Below are positions 11,701-20,400 of a stretch of DNA of 64,000 bases, in pieces. The stretch is taken from the NCBI RefSeq assembly GCF_902459465.1, contig NC_047063.1, positions 8,369,343 through 8,433,342 of the forward strand, given 5' to 3'. How positions within the stretch are numbered: position 1 is the first letter of the stretch; every line of letters starts with the position of its first letter. Origin of the DNA: Asterias rubens (Eukaryota > Echinodermata > Asteroidea > Forcipulatida > Asteriidae). The translations under genes and the position numbers were made by a program. Below the pieces are notes generated by a model. That model was not told the DNA's origin, made no database searches, and saw nothing but the letters and a program-made list of their open reading frames with translations.

Positions 11701-13943
11701 TGCTCAGCAAATTTGCTCGCGTAAAGGAAATATTTATGTTGGTAATCACTCTTTAAACTTGATGGCAGTAACCTTTGGTTAGAAGCCTACAACAGCTTTC
11801 AATAGTGTAAAGCATTTTGAGAAACATTTTACTTTGAAGTAATGTTTTATGTATATAAACAGATATCAGTTTTGATGCTACAAAATTTGAATCTGAGAAG
11901 TGATACTGCATTAATGCTTCTCAGACTGTGTATTAAAATAGGGATTATTCTTCCTGCACGGACAGATTTTCTGTGCTATCTGAGCACCTTTTCAAATGAA
12001 ATTTTCAAATATTAGTTTGATTGTATACATGAACATTTATATAGAAAATTAAACAATCGAACAGTTGAAAAGGCTAAAGGTATACTTTGCCTTTAACTGG
12101 ATAGTCAACCTTAATTAATATAAGGACCAAGCTGTTATAAAGAGGTCCGCTTAAAAGAGAGTACATTCTGATTTCTGAAGTCCCGAATCTAATTTTTGCT
12201 TTGTATTTCTTTGTTTTGGTGTCCTCTAGTCTATTAACAATTTGCTGTTATAAACAAGTACCATGTCACGGTGACTGGCACCCTGCTTGTTTTTGCTAAG
12301 CAGTAAAAGTTTAATCGATACTCTCTACTTAAGCAGCTCTATAAATTTGGGGCCAGGCACTGACTAAAACTACTAAGCGCTCCACTAACCTTGTTACGCA
12401 GCTGTTCTTCTATCATAGCTGCCCGCTCCTGCGCAATATGTAACTCTTCTGTCTTTTCCGTCATCTTCTGGATTTCTTTACTGTGAGTCATCCCCATCCT
12501 CTCGGCACTCCTCGCCGAGTCTCGCTCGTTCTGCAGAGACTCTCGCAGACTCTCAATCTCAGCGACTTGGGATTGTTCCAACTTGTCCTTAGCGTTGAGT
12601 TTCATCTGCAGGCTGTATTTATCCTGCTCTAGTTGCTAAAAAGAAAAAAGAAAAATTCAGAAAAATAGAATTAGCAGGCCTTGAAAAAAACCACGACACC
12701 CACAGCAATTGCCATGGTGACCTTAGCCCTATATAGGACTCTTCCTCTGTACACAGGTACAGAGTCCTTACTATTAAGGCCCGTTTCTGGGGCGGAAAAT
12801 TTTCAAAGCTTTATATCTCAAATCACGGCAACAGACAACACTGTGAGAAAACGATCAAAACGGGAATCTTTTAACGTTGGGAGCTGCATTATTTCATGAA
12901 ATTGACGGATTTGTGAGGAATATATGACGATCAAAACCCACCGCAGAAAATATATATGCTGCCATGGAGTGTGAATCTGTTGAAATTAGTGGCTTGTTGC
13001 AGGTAAGATTTGAGTTATGAAGCTGTGAAAATTTTCCGCCCCAGAAATGTACCCTGATGTCCAGGACGTCACTGTAGTACAATACAAAAGTGTAAGGCGG
13101 CCAGGGCCATGGTGACCTGTGCTTTTGCTGTGGTGCCCTTTGCAAAGTTCCAATACAATTTTTTTATTTTCTTCAAAGAAATGCCCCTCACCAAGGGAAC
13201 ATTGCTGTGTCCCTCCAAGAGTGAAGTTCATGGGCCTGAATTAGCTGTTGCAAACTGCTTGACGTTGGCTGATTACTCATTGGCGGAAAAACATCAGACA
13301 AAATAGAGAAGATTTTAAAGCAAAAACTCAGTTTTGGAATCATGTAATTTTTCTTATTTTTAAAGTATTCTCAGTATATTTTCTTGTAATTTGACCCCTG
13401 GTTGCCATGGGAACTTGGTTTTAAAGGTTAATCCATTAATGAACTAACAAAAACATAACAAGGGATGAAACATTTGTACTTGGGTAGAACTTTTGTATTG
13501 AGAAGTGCTTCTCAATTCAAACGTTGTATTAAATTAAATTCAGGAAACCAAATTACATGGCTCTGCTTAGCGTCGGATTCTGCTGTGTAAGTGAATGTCT
13601 AGTAGTGTGGGGGTGTACGCACACACACAAGCAAAAATCCCTGCTAACCCATGAAATACGCTTGACGTAAGCGCAAAATTCCCTGCTTCCACAATCTAAT
13701 TATTTGCTTATGGTAAGCATGAAATTTGGCCCAGGTTTGGGTTTTTCTTTGGGATTCATTCTATGGAGTTACCTCAAGTCGCTTGGTGTGATCATACGCC
13801 AGCTGCTCCAATCTATCTTCAAGATCTTGATTTTGTTCGAGTAGTTTCTTGCCGATCTCGGCCGCCAGAACCAAGTCATTATTCTTGTGGTCCAACTCCA
13901 TCTTCAGCTGGTTCGCTTCTCTTTCTAACAATGTGTCTTCCAT
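5156..13943 (-). CDS. SPDL1: Spindly (SPDL1/CCDC99-type dynein-dynactin adaptor)
   Basis: Spindly is a farnesylated coiled-coil adaptor that recruits dynein-dynactin to kinetochores through the RZZ complex. Ten coding exons, all with GT-AG borders and matching phases, can be joined: 13943-13773, 12635-12390, 11631-11503, 10446-10297, 9194-9096, 8875-8765, 7927-7793, 7284-7178, 6467-6280 and 5739-5156. They give 639 residues; human Spindly has about 605. The N-terminus carries a CC1 box (AAEIGKKLL) that contacts the dynein light intermediate chain. The Spindly motif GNSLFAE|VEDRR spans the exon 5/6 junction (coding-exon count). The segment KLMVTIDDLKLK and the preceding ERRLYNAE match the end of the vertebrate coiled coil. 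The tail is low-complexity, Ser/Lys-rich and ends CNQQ, a CaaX farnesylation motif (human CPQQ). Identification is by family motifs and is strong; the 5' UTR is less certain. Confidence 0.93.
6031..6226 (-). repeat. Family A MITE fragment in Spindly intron
   Basis: It begins near ATCTGAAAGCACACAAATT and ends GGTGTCCAGTGCCTCTAAG, so only one half of the element remains. It follows directly on the GC hairpin block at 5911-5945. Confidence 0.65.
6535..6745. repeat. Family E repeat in Spindly intron
   Basis: It carries GTTACCAGCCA, GTGACTGGTATCCTGCTTAG and TTTGCTTAGCAG, in the order seen in other family E copies. Confidence 0.55.
6763..7115. repeat. Family C repeat, copy 1
   Basis: About 340 bases begin AAGGTATACATTTGGTAA and include TTTGAATCTG, CTCTCAGATTGTGTATT, TTCCTGCA and CCTTTTGAAATGAAATTT. 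The same ordered blocks recur at 11738-12085. It looks like an older relative of family A. Confidence 0.6.
7509..7765 (-). repeat. Family A MITE in Spindly intron
   Basis: It starts AAAGGCAGTGGACACTATT and has the internal inverted pair GATTTCGAGACCTC ... GAGGTCTCGAAATC. It ends in TGGCCAGTGTCTTTAA and stops about 30 bases before a Spindly exon donor. Confidence 0.75.
8066..8180 (-). repeat. Duplicated Spindly splice-donor segment
   Basis: The block at about 8066-8135 is roughly 75 percent identical to 8706-8780, which contains the 3' end and donor of the Spindly exon 8875-8765. Even the donor-like GAGAGTAAGT is duplicated. A third, shorter copy lies near 8148-8180. Confidence 0.6.
8425..8555. 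repeat. Foldback element in Spindly intron
   Basis: The arms starting GTTATCACACGCGCG and ending CGCTTGTGTGATAAC pair over about 55 bases. The middle (TATAGCGCGCC, GGCGCTACA) is GC-rich. It ends against a family B fragment at 8560-8650. Confidence 0.6.
8560..8650 (+). repeat. Family B repeat fragment
   Basis: It starts GCAGGCCTTGAACTTCGCTC and holds GGGGCACAGCAATTTCCCTC and GGGGCACTTCTATGAG. Confidence 0.6.
8765..9194 (-). CDS. SPDL1: Spindly exons carrying the Spindly motif
   Basis: Exon 9194-9096 ends GNSLFAE, and exon 8875-8765 begins VEDRRKEIENKMISLK. Together they form the dynactin pointed-end-binding Spindly motif and the following helix. The intron between them (8876-9095) holds a minisatellite of roughly 20-base units. 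Confidence 0.92.
8897..9045. repeat. Minisatellite, unit near AATACAACAACCTGATTAAG
   Basis: About seven imperfect units of 18-25 bases sit in the short Spindly intron between the two exons forming the Spindly motif. Confidence 0.7.
9417..9480 (+). mobile_element. tRNA-derived SINE head
   Basis: A-box-like GGTCTGGTGGTTTAGACTG and B-box GTGGGTTTGAACCTG lie about 40 bases apart on the plus strand inside a Spindly intron. Folding does not give a full cloverleaf, so this is probably SINE-derived. Confidence 0.5.
9947..10230. repeat. Cluster of TAGTCG(N)GACTA palindromes
   Basis: Perfect or near palindromes occur at 10125-10138, 10187-10198 and 10208-10219, with half or variant sites near 9985-10002, 10090-10100 and 10146-10155. 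All fall within less than 300 bases of a Spindly intron. No known element was recognised. Confidence 0.6.
10667..10690. repeat. (ATCT)n microsatellite
   Basis: About six tandem ATCT units. Confidence 0.9.
10795..10945 (+). mobile_element. tRNA-derived SINE
   Basis: A-box GGTTGGCTCAGTGG and B-box-like GGGTCAAATCC are followed by a body with TTTTCCTCCC and a tail ending AATAAATAAATTAAC, the AT-rich end typical of LINE-mobilised SINEs. It is related to 56365-56645. Confidence 0.65.
11000..11305 (-). mobile_element. tRNA-derived SINE, about 300 bp
   Basis: On the minus strand GGTTGGCCTGTGCATAAAGC (A-box side) precedes CCCCGGTTCGATTCCCGG (an excellent B box). A non-tRNA body follows, ending at an (ATA)n run at 10988-11010 that may be its 3' tail. 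It lies in a Spindly intron in the same orientation as the gene. Confidence 0.75.
11738..12085. repeat. Family C repeat, copy 2
   Basis: It contains the same ordered blocks as 6763-7115 (GGTAA..., TTTGAATCTGAGAAG, CTTCTCAGACTGTGTATT, CTTCCTGCACGG, TTTTCAAATGAAATTTTC) and is moderately diverged. Confidence 0.6.
12245..12345. repeat. Family E repeat fragment
   Basis: The blocks GTGACTGGCACCCTGCTTG, TTGCTAAGCAG and TTAAGCAGCTCTATAAATTTGG mark it as family E. It runs up to the end of a Spindly exon at 12390. Confidence 0.6.
12672..13245. repeat. Family B repeat split by a foldback insertion
   Basis: The left part (12672-12783) starts GCAGGCCTTGAAA and the right part (13050-13245) ends with TGCCCCTCACC and CTCCAAGAGTGAAGTTC in inverted sense. 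The foldback at 12784-13050 sits between them. Confidence 0.6.
12784..13050. mobile_element. Foldback element inserted into family B
   Basis: The inverted ends start TTTCTGGGGCGGAAAATTTT, and the arms pair for about 45 bases (GGGGCGGAAAATTTTCA... with its complement before 13050). There is no coding capacity, so it fits a non-autonomous MITE. Confidence 0.7.
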
Positions 13944-13950
13944 GATTACC
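13773..13950 (-). CDS. SPDL1: Spindly first coding exon with CC1 box
   Basis: The exon follows an acceptor (CTGTATTTAG) with six bases of 5' UTR, then ATG at 13943. It encodes 57 residues including L-A-A-E-I-G-K-K-L-L, the CC1 box of Spindly and BICD-type adaptors, where the two alanines and the glycine are the diagnostic residues. The donor is GAG|GTAACT and the phase is 0. Confidence 0.92.
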
Positions 13951-14164
13951 TAAATACAGGATTTACAACATGAAAATTAAAACTGGATCTTCCTTGTATT
14001 ATTTTAGTTCTGGCAGAACATAAATCACTGTAGGTACATGTATGTAGCTCGTAAATCTGAGGAAACCTGTAAACAAATGTGAACCAGAAAGTGTGTTCCA
14101 TTCATGATTCTATTTATATGGGTTCATCAATCATTACTTCACTTTAAAAGACCTAGCTTGTCCC

Positions 14165-14233
14165 TAACCCCACTTGTGTGGCCAAGGCTAGCTGAATCTC
14201 TCAGCCAGCCTTGGCCACACAAGTGGGGCTAGC
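14165..14233. repeat. Hairpin repeat, about 30-bp arms
   Basis: Left arm CCCCACTTGTGTGGCCAAGG pairs with CCTTGGCCACACAAGTGGGG around a short AT-rich loop. Another copy of one arm opens the window at 1-31. Confidence 0.85.
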
Positions 14234-14239
14234 TTCTGT

Positions 14240-14350
14240 ATCATGCAATTATTAAAAAAGTATCTTGCTCAAGGACTCGAGTGCCACGACTGGGACTCAA
14301 ACCCACACTCTGCTGATCAGAAACACCAGAGCTTGGCTACGCCACATTCA
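14240..14350 (-). mobile_element. SINE fragment of the 47775-48065 family
   Basis: The blocks CTTGCTCAAGGACTCGAGTG, CTGGGACTCAAACCCACACT and ACCAGAGCTTGG correspond to the tRNA-like end of the longer copies at 47775-48065 and 55612-55895. Confidence 0.65.
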
Positions 14351-14404
14351 AGCATCACATTCCTTCAAATGATAAATTCCATGTCTCTTGCGTGTTGTAT
14401 CATA

Positions 14405-14480
14405 TGTAGTTGCGATAACGTAACCCTCCTCCCGACGGCTCCGGCTTCGCGGTCGGAAGGAGGGTTTTGTTATCCCAACT
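14405..14480. repeat. GC-rich hairpin, 22-bp arms
   Basis: ATAACGTAACCCTCCTCCCG pairs with CGGAAGGAGGGTTTTGTTAT around a loop of about 15 bases. Confidence 0.75.
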
Positions 14481-14879
14481 ATAATATCATATGGAGCCAT
14501 ATTTTATAGCTCCATGATTGTATGCAATTAATACATAGAATCAGCTCCAACCTCCGACTCTTTTGATTTAATTTAGGCCTACCATTGAATAAATCATTTA
14601 TTCAATTATTGATTGATTAATATTAATAAAAGTAATATTAATAATGACAATATTAAATTAATTATTATCAATATCATGATTATGATTGAAAGAATTATGT
14701 TATTGATATGTGTCATCGTAAAAACAAAGTGAGACCCAAATATTCCATCCCTACTTAGAGTACTACTAAGTACTAAGTACTACTTAGTACTAGTACTAGC
14801 TGGCAGTGGCAACCATTTGGAAAATAGTTCACATAAATGATATTGATACTGATATATTATATAGTGATCTGGATAAATT

Positions 14880-14936
14880 ACTTCTAGAAACTATAGTATA
14901 AGGCTCCCCTGTCAGCCTTATATAGTTTCTAGAAGT
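14880..14936. repeat. Hairpin, about 25-bp arms
   Basis: ACTTCTAGAAACTATAGTAT pairs with ATATAGTTTCTAGAAGT around an eight-base loop. It sits in the intron between the probable 5' UTR exon and first coding exon of Spindly. Confidence 0.75.
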
Positions 14937-15139
14937 ACTGATGAATACTATTTTAGTATTTATCAACGAACAAGGAAATTCACCGACTAAATTTTTTGAC
15001 ATTTTTAATTGAAAATGTGTTTTAAACAAAAATCTGAACCCCTAAATAGTAATGTTATACTTCACTAACAATAATTTTCAGCAACACTCATTAGGAAAGG
15101 AGTATCTTAAAGTTAAAATAACTAAAATCTGCAACTTAC

Positions 15140-15330
15140 AATTTTGTTTACATCGGTTGTTTTCAAATCGTCCGCTTATAAAAAAGAATGAATAGTCTGT
15201 GCAAATGCCTTTTGTATTGAAAGGAGGTTGGGGACAATACATAAGTATAGCGCCCTCTGCTTTTGGTTTGTAGACAGGGATTTTGAACACGTAGAGGGCG
15301 GGCTAATGGTGAGTTGATGGTTTGATGTTC
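15140..15330 (-). other. SPDL1: Probable 5' UTR exon and promoter region of Spindly
   Basis: On the minus strand a donor ATT|GTAAGT ends a candidate exon at 15140, and the next exon downstream (13950) starts six bases before the ATG, so an upstream non-coding exon is required. No TATA box is evident. The transcription start is not fixed. Confidence 0.45.
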
Positions 15331-15439
15331 GCTCGTCCCCACCAGCGCGCTGCCTTGAATGTTTGATGTGCGGACTCGTGTGGACAAATTCATAAAACGG
15401 AAGGATAAGTTTTAATGCATTTGCCGTAGTTGGGTGGTC

Positions 15440-16465
15440 ATTCACCCTTAACAACCAGAATATTGACTAATCCTATTTAAAAATAAAACAAAACTTAAAA
15501 TGTCGTCAAACACACTGCTGATCGGATCAAACGCGACCAAAGAAAACCACACCCTAAAAGTTTTGATTTGTGCCTCCGCCTCAGCTTTTTCCCCCAAATC
15601 ATAATCACAACCCCACAGCAGGGACACAAAGGCGCTATCCCTGGGCAAAGTTATCCTGGGCCCTGCCCTTCAAAAAAATATTCTGTATCATTTCCTGGTT
15701 GTGAGACCATTAGTCTTATCATGGAGCTGTATAAGGTCTTATCCAACAAATTATCTATCAAAACGTCTTGCACAATTGTTCAGAGCAACCCGTCTGACAT
15801 AAATGTGTGTTTCCGGGTGATTTAACCCTCGCTAAGCCATGAAGGGGAAAGTCGACTAGTTTAGGCCAAGACACCATTCTATGAATAGAAGTTAATACTT
15901 TCGATTATGGTGTCGTCTACTTGTAAATAGGTAGAGAGACTTGTGTGAGTCACTGTGCACGGCGTCCGGTTAGATTATACTTAGAGTTTTTAAAATGCGT
16001 CTCCTTCTTCTTAGTCATGAAGGGCCGCCGTGTGAACTTAGAAATCTACCCCTTCAAAGGGCAAGAGGTAACCGCTCAGAAACGCCTTTCCCGGAGATTA
16101 TTTTTCCACTGAATTTTTTTTATTTTTCTGCTGCAATGCTAAAAAACAAAACAAATTCACAATCCCAAGATTAAAATCAAGAAGCCAATTCCTGCGAGGA
16201 AAGTTTGTGACGTGCGAGTCATTTTAGCGACGAGTTTTTTATGTATTTTTTTTTTAGAGATGTAAACACACAGCTTCCTTGTTTGGCGACTGTTTTGGTC
16301 ATCCTCTAGGGTATTAACAAACACTGGATAACTTTTTGTGTGTAACGAAATAGTTGTTGTTGAACATGATATGCTTCACAATTGTCTCGAATAGTCAAAG
16401 TTTACTGAAGGACGATTGTACGCAGTGAAAGCAAAGGTGAACGAAATTTTGATTCCCTAAAAAAG
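15440..16465. other. Intergenic stretch with no recognised feature
   Basis: No gene, splice-bounded exon or clear repeat was found upstream of Spindly. An imperfect inverted pair around TGGTGTCGTCTACTTG (15855-15925) is the only structure seen. Confidence 0.4.
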
Positions 16466-16469
16466 TAGA

Positions 16470-16640
16470 GGGCCCAATTTCATAGAGCTGCTTAAGCACA
16501 ACAGAAGGTAAAGCTCATAAATACTTTGCTTTCCAAAATAAAGTTACCAGCTAAACTGACGTGTACCATTTGTGATTGGTATCCTGCTTATTTCTGTTTA
16601 GCAGAGAGTTGGCAATAATTTCTGCATAAGCTGTCAAATA
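16470..16640. repeat. Family E repeat flanking the retrotransposon (left)
   Basis: It starts CCCAATTTCATAGAGCTGC and contains GTTACCAGCTAAAC and GTGATTGGTATCCTGCTTAT. The copy to the right of the retrotransposon (18463-18585) has the opposite orientation. Confidence 0.65.
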
Positions 16641-16644
16641 TTGC

Positions 16645-18460
16645 TTAATTAACTGCTAATCACCAGCGAAAACTCTCCCATCTACCGACACCTCACAAGT
16701 ACCACTAACAGAACGCTTTGCTCATTACTTTAGTGAGAAAATTGAACGCATAGCTATGGAGATTCAAGAAAAGCCGACTACTGATGTTTCACATATTCAA
16801 TTTCAGATATGTGAATCCGACTTTCAGACATTTGAACCCGTTTCTACACTGCAAATCATTCGACTCATAGCCAATTCTCCGACATCTACCAGCAGTCTTG
16901 ACCCAATTCCAACTGGTCTTCTCAAAAAATGTGCTAATGAACTTGCACCAGTTATTTGTTGTATTGTCAACAGGTCTTTCGCTTTGGCACATTTTCCAGA
17001 CATATTAAAATGTGCACACATCAAGCCACTGATAAAGAATTCTCAGATGGATCCTGAAGATCTCAAGAATTATAGACCAGTCTCCAACTTGAAGTTCTTA
17101 TCAAAAACTGTTGAGCGTGCGGCAGTTTCTCAAATGCAGAACTACCTGTCAACAAACAACCTAAATGCAACTATGCAATCAGCGTATCGAAAAAATCATA
17201 GTTGTGAAACTGCCCTGCTTCGTGTCATCAATGACCTACTGCTTGCATTGGATAGTGGTCAGGAAGCAGTCTTACTGTTATTAGACTACACAGCAGCATT
17301 TGACACTATTAATCACAACATTCTTTTTGATCGGCTAGAGCAGAGATTCGGATTTCACAACAATGCTCTCAAGTGGCTTCAATCTTATTTCACCAATCGC
17401 AGTCAGTCAGTAGTCATTGGAGATCAGATATCATCAAACCAGTTCCCTCGACGCGGAGTCCCTCAAGGCTCCGTAATGGGTCCTTCCATATTCACGCTCT
17501 ATTCCTCACCCCTGGAAGATGTGATCAAGTCCCATGGAATGTCATACACCATGTACGCTGATGACACCCAGGTTTACACCATTCTCAATCACAACACTCA
17601 GTCGACTATCATACCAAAACTTGAAGCTTGCTTAAATGACATCAAAGTGTGGTCTTCAAGAAATGGCTTAAAGTTAAATCAACAAAAAACTGAGTTTCTC
17701 CGTCTTTCATCCAAATTCAGAAGCAAGAGTTCACTCCAACCTATCACCATAGCAGATTCATCTCTTGAGCCAACTTCACATGCACGGGACCTGGGTGTCA
17801 TCATCGATGATCAACTCACCATGGCAAAGCATGTCAGTAATTTGTGCCGAGCATCTTCTTTTGGTTTGCACAAAATCGGAAAAATCAGACAATATCTTGA
17901 CCAATCGACAACGGAAAAATTGATTCATGCTTTTGTGATGAGTCGCATTAACAATAATAACAGCCTCTTATACGGATTACCAGAATGTCAACTTCATAAA
18001 CTCCAACGCGTTCAAAATTCTGCAGCCAGACTCATCACTAGAACCCGATCACTTGAACCCATCACTCCGATCCTTCGCAATCTCCACTGGCTACCAGTTA
18101 AATCACGGATAGTTTTCAAACTCCTAACACTCACCTACAAATGCAAAAACGGATCAGCACCAGACTATCTCCAGGATTTAATTCAACACTACCACCCTCT
18201 GCGAACACTTCGTTCCAGTTCAAAAGGTCTTCTCATAGCAGCTCCAGTTCACACGAAGTTCTACGGTCAACGTTCCTTCCAATATGCTTCACCTAAACTA
18301 TGGAACTCTCTTCCCAACAATCTCAAAGACTGTGTCACACTAGAACAATTTAAATCACGACTTAAAACCCATCTCTTTAATCACAGAAGCGCTTAGAGAC
18401 TTTATTTTGTATTATGCGCTAATAAGAACTGTTTATTATTATTATTATTATTAAGCAGAA
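16645..18460 (+). mobile_element. 5'-truncated non-LTR retrotransposon (CR1/L2-like)
   Basis: The element has no endonuclease domain or ORF1, so it is 5'-truncated as usual for LINE insertions. Its 3' end is a short tail closing in (TTA)n repeats at about 18435-18452. The reverse transcriptase frame is uninterrupted, which suggests a recent insertion. It landed between two oppositely oriented family E copies. No target-site duplication could be fixed by eye. Confidence 0.9.
16660..18396 (+). CDS. Reverse transcriptase ORF of a non-LTR retrotransposon
   Basis: The open frame has no stop from 16660; the first Met is at 16756, giving 546 residues. It carries the reverse transcriptase palm motifs: NYRPVSNLKFLSKTVERA (about residues 105-122), LLLLDYTAAFDTINHNIL (first catalytic Asp near 177), the RRGVPQGSVMGP loop (about 232-243) and MYADDTQVY (YADD at 267-270). 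The C-terminal thumb and extension end WNSLPNN...FKSRLKTHLF, typical of CR1/L2-type elements of marine invertebrates. The upstream endonuclease is missing, so this copy cannot be autonomous. Clade assignment is by general resemblance only; the reverse transcriptase call is firm. Confidence 0.96.
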   Translation, partial: SPAKTLPSTDTSQVPLTERFAHYFSEKIERIAMEIQEKPTTDVSHIQFQICESDFQTFEPVSTLQIIRLIANSPTSTSSLDPIPTGLLKKCANELAPVICCIVNRSFALAHFPDILKCAHIKPLIKNSQMDPEDLKNYRPVSNLKFLSKTVERAAVSQMQNYLSTNNLNATMQSAYRKNHSCETALLRVINDLLLALDSGQEAVLLLLDYTAAFDTINHNILFDRLEQRFGFHNNALKWLQSYFTNRSQSVVIGDQISSNQFPRRGVPQGSVMGPSIFTLYSSPLEDVIKSHGMSYTMYADDTQVYTILNHNTQSTIIPKLEACLNDIKVWSSRNGLKLNQQKTEFLRLSSKFRSKSSLQPITIADSSLEPTSHARDLGVIIDDQLTMAKHVSNLCRASSFGLHKIGKIRQYLDQSTTEKLIHAFVMSRINNNNSLLYGLPECQLHKLQRVQNSAARLITRTRSLEPITPILRNLHWLPVKSRIVFKLLTLTYKCKNGSAPDYLQDLIQHYHPLRTLRSSSKGLLIAAPVHTKFYGQRSFQYASPKLWNSLPNNLKDCVTLEQFKSRLKTHLFNHRSA

Positions 18461-18462
18461 AT

Positions 18463-18585
18463 GAGCACGATACCAGTCACAAAATGGTTACCTGTGACAT
18501 GTTAGTTTGGCTGGTAACCTTATACTGGTAAGCGAAATGTTGTTGTGCTTAGCTACTTTTCGTGCTAAAGCAGCTACGAAATTGG
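18463..18585. repeat. Family E repeat flanking the retrotransposon (right, inverted)
   Basis: The reverse complement starts CCAATTTCGTAGCTGC and has GGTTACCAGCCAAACTAACA and GTGACTGGTATCGTGC, the same order as the left copy at 16470-16640. Confidence 0.65.
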
Positions 18586-18707
18586 AACAGAAAAGAGAAT
18601 TATGATCCGTTTTCGGCATCGTCTGATTTGAAAGCCAATGTTCAATTTATTATTTGAAGCTTTTCATGTACAATATAAATCAGTTATGAAAAGGGAAAAT
18701 CTGCGAT

Positions 18708-18905
18708 TTAAATCACTCCCAAAACACTTTTTATTTGTTGCATCCCCGTGGAGGCATCTTTTGTTCCTTCCTTTGTCCCTATAGTTAAAGAACCTCCCGT
18801 AGAGTTGGTTTGTACACCAGATTCCTTGTGGTGTAGCCCCTGTCTAAAGAATCCCCATACGGAGACCTTTTGTAATCTCTTTTCTGTTTTATTTTCGGTC
18901 TCCAT
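18708..18905 (-). CDS. Small ORF of 65 residues, unrecognised
   Basis: It starts METENKTEKRLQKVS and ends SVLGVI. The composition (Lys, Glu, Thr, Gly) is protein-like, not repeat-derived, and no repeat was noticed over it. No splice sites, promoter or family were recognised. It could be chance, or the remnant of a retrocopy. Confidence 0.2.
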   Translation of the reverse strand: METENKTEKRLQKVSVWGFFRQGLHHKESGVQTNSTGGSLTIGTKEGTKDASTGMQQIKSVLGVI

Positions 18906-18909
18906 AATG

Positions 18910-19240
18910 TGGCGAATATGAAATCACACGCACACAAAGTCATTCGCTCAATTGTTTCTGGAAACTCTTCATATTTTTTTTAATTTTTTTATTCTTATCA
19001 ATAATGTCCTACATAAACGACATAAATAAACAATCACATTACTTTACACAATGACATCTGAGTCCATACAACGAAAAAATAACTTATAAATCTGACAAAA
19101 ATTAATATCACGACCTGCGTGAACAACAAAACATGTTTAACACATTTTTTTATACACACAAAATAATCTCTTATACAGTTAACATATAAAAATGTATCCG
19201 TAGCAAACATACGTTTAGTTTTTACTAAATCTACTAGTTG
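18910..19240. other. AT-rich intergenic stretch
   Basis: No gene or recognised repeat was found. Confidence 0.4.
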
Positions 19241-19242
19241 TA

Positions 19243-19515
19243 GCTCCGCCCCTGAATGGGCTTCAATTTGGAGGGGGTATAAATTGCGGCAAACCTTGGC
19301 TAATTAATGTGCTCCCCCACACACCCGAAAAACATTCAAACTTTTTAACCCACAGTCAACTTTCAAACTTTTCTACAACTTTCAAACTTGTTACAAGATT
19401 CAGTCAAATTTCGTACTTTTCAGACTTGATACAAGACTATACAGTCAAATTTCAAACTTTCCGACTAGTTATAAGACTATACAGCGGTTACAGAGAACCA
19501 AAGAGAGGCGTGTGA
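19243..19515 (+). promoter_or_regulatory. Promoter-like GC box and TATA box with a repeated leader
   Basis: GC box GCTCCGCCCC (19243-19252) is followed by TATAAAT (19278-19284) about 25-35 bases before a possible start near 19310. The downstream 170 bases repeat an AACTTTCAAACTTTT-like motif four to five times, and TATACAG twice. The overlapping 68-codon ORF (19309-19515) reads through these repeats and is probably not a protein. Confidence 0.35.
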
Positions 19516-20344
19516 TCGGACACGAAAGGATGTTTGTAGTTGTTTTTCAATCAGTAAAAAATGCAATGGACTTTTCAACTTCCCCTTTCGAAAGAGATTG
19601 TATTTGAATGTTTGCCATCAGAGTCACATGAAAGCAATCAAACCCGGACAAACAGATCTTATAATAACCAAGCACATTGATAAGACAGATTCAAATTTCA
19701 TTTCCTTTAGCTTGGAGAACCCGGAAAGTGTTGGGACTATTTATAAACCGGACATTTTGTGAACTCGAAGGAAGAAAGCAATACATAAACAATAAAGAAA
19801 TTCATTGAAACCAATGGCTAGAAAAATGTGTATTCGAAAAAGTTCAGTTTGATAACAAGTGCGTGTGAGTTTAACAATTCGGTGGTCGTGTCTTTTGGGA
19901 TTTTGTTTGTTTGTTTGTCAAGCCACCCTTTCGTAACTTAACAGGGTTCACACTTAAATATACTTCAAATGTAAACCTGTTCACATGGTATCCTTGATTT
20001 AACGAAACTGAAGCTCGTGATAACATCACAATGACGCAATCTAACATGAGATGTGTGGTGATGTTGTGTAATAATTTAGGGGAAGTAAATTGGCAGAAAT
20101 CTATTGGATAAACAAAACAGGACGCACTGATCTTTTCAAAATTGTGCCACAATTTTTTTTGAAAAGGTAGCACAACCGCAACCACATTAAATTCACACCA
20201 CAGTGCACACATTACTTGGTTCAAAAACAGATGACATTTTGGTTGAAAATATTATCTCATTGGGTTTTTACTAACAAACATGTTAATCCGAAACTAGAAA
20301 TAGCGGTTGCAAACTGCTCACTAACCAAAATAACGGTGTTAAAG

Positions 20345-20400
20345 CAGAAAAATAGTAAGTGGCCTGACGTTTCGACCCTCGCAGAGTGTTATCAATTGCT
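20345..20400. repeat. Dispersed repeat with CCTGACGTTTCGACC core
   Basis: GTGGCCTGACGTTTCGACCC and GCAGAGTGTTATCAATTGCT match the block at 61024-61075 (AATTGCCTGACGTTTTGACC with GCAGAGTCTTTCTCAAAGGC). Confidence 0.5.
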
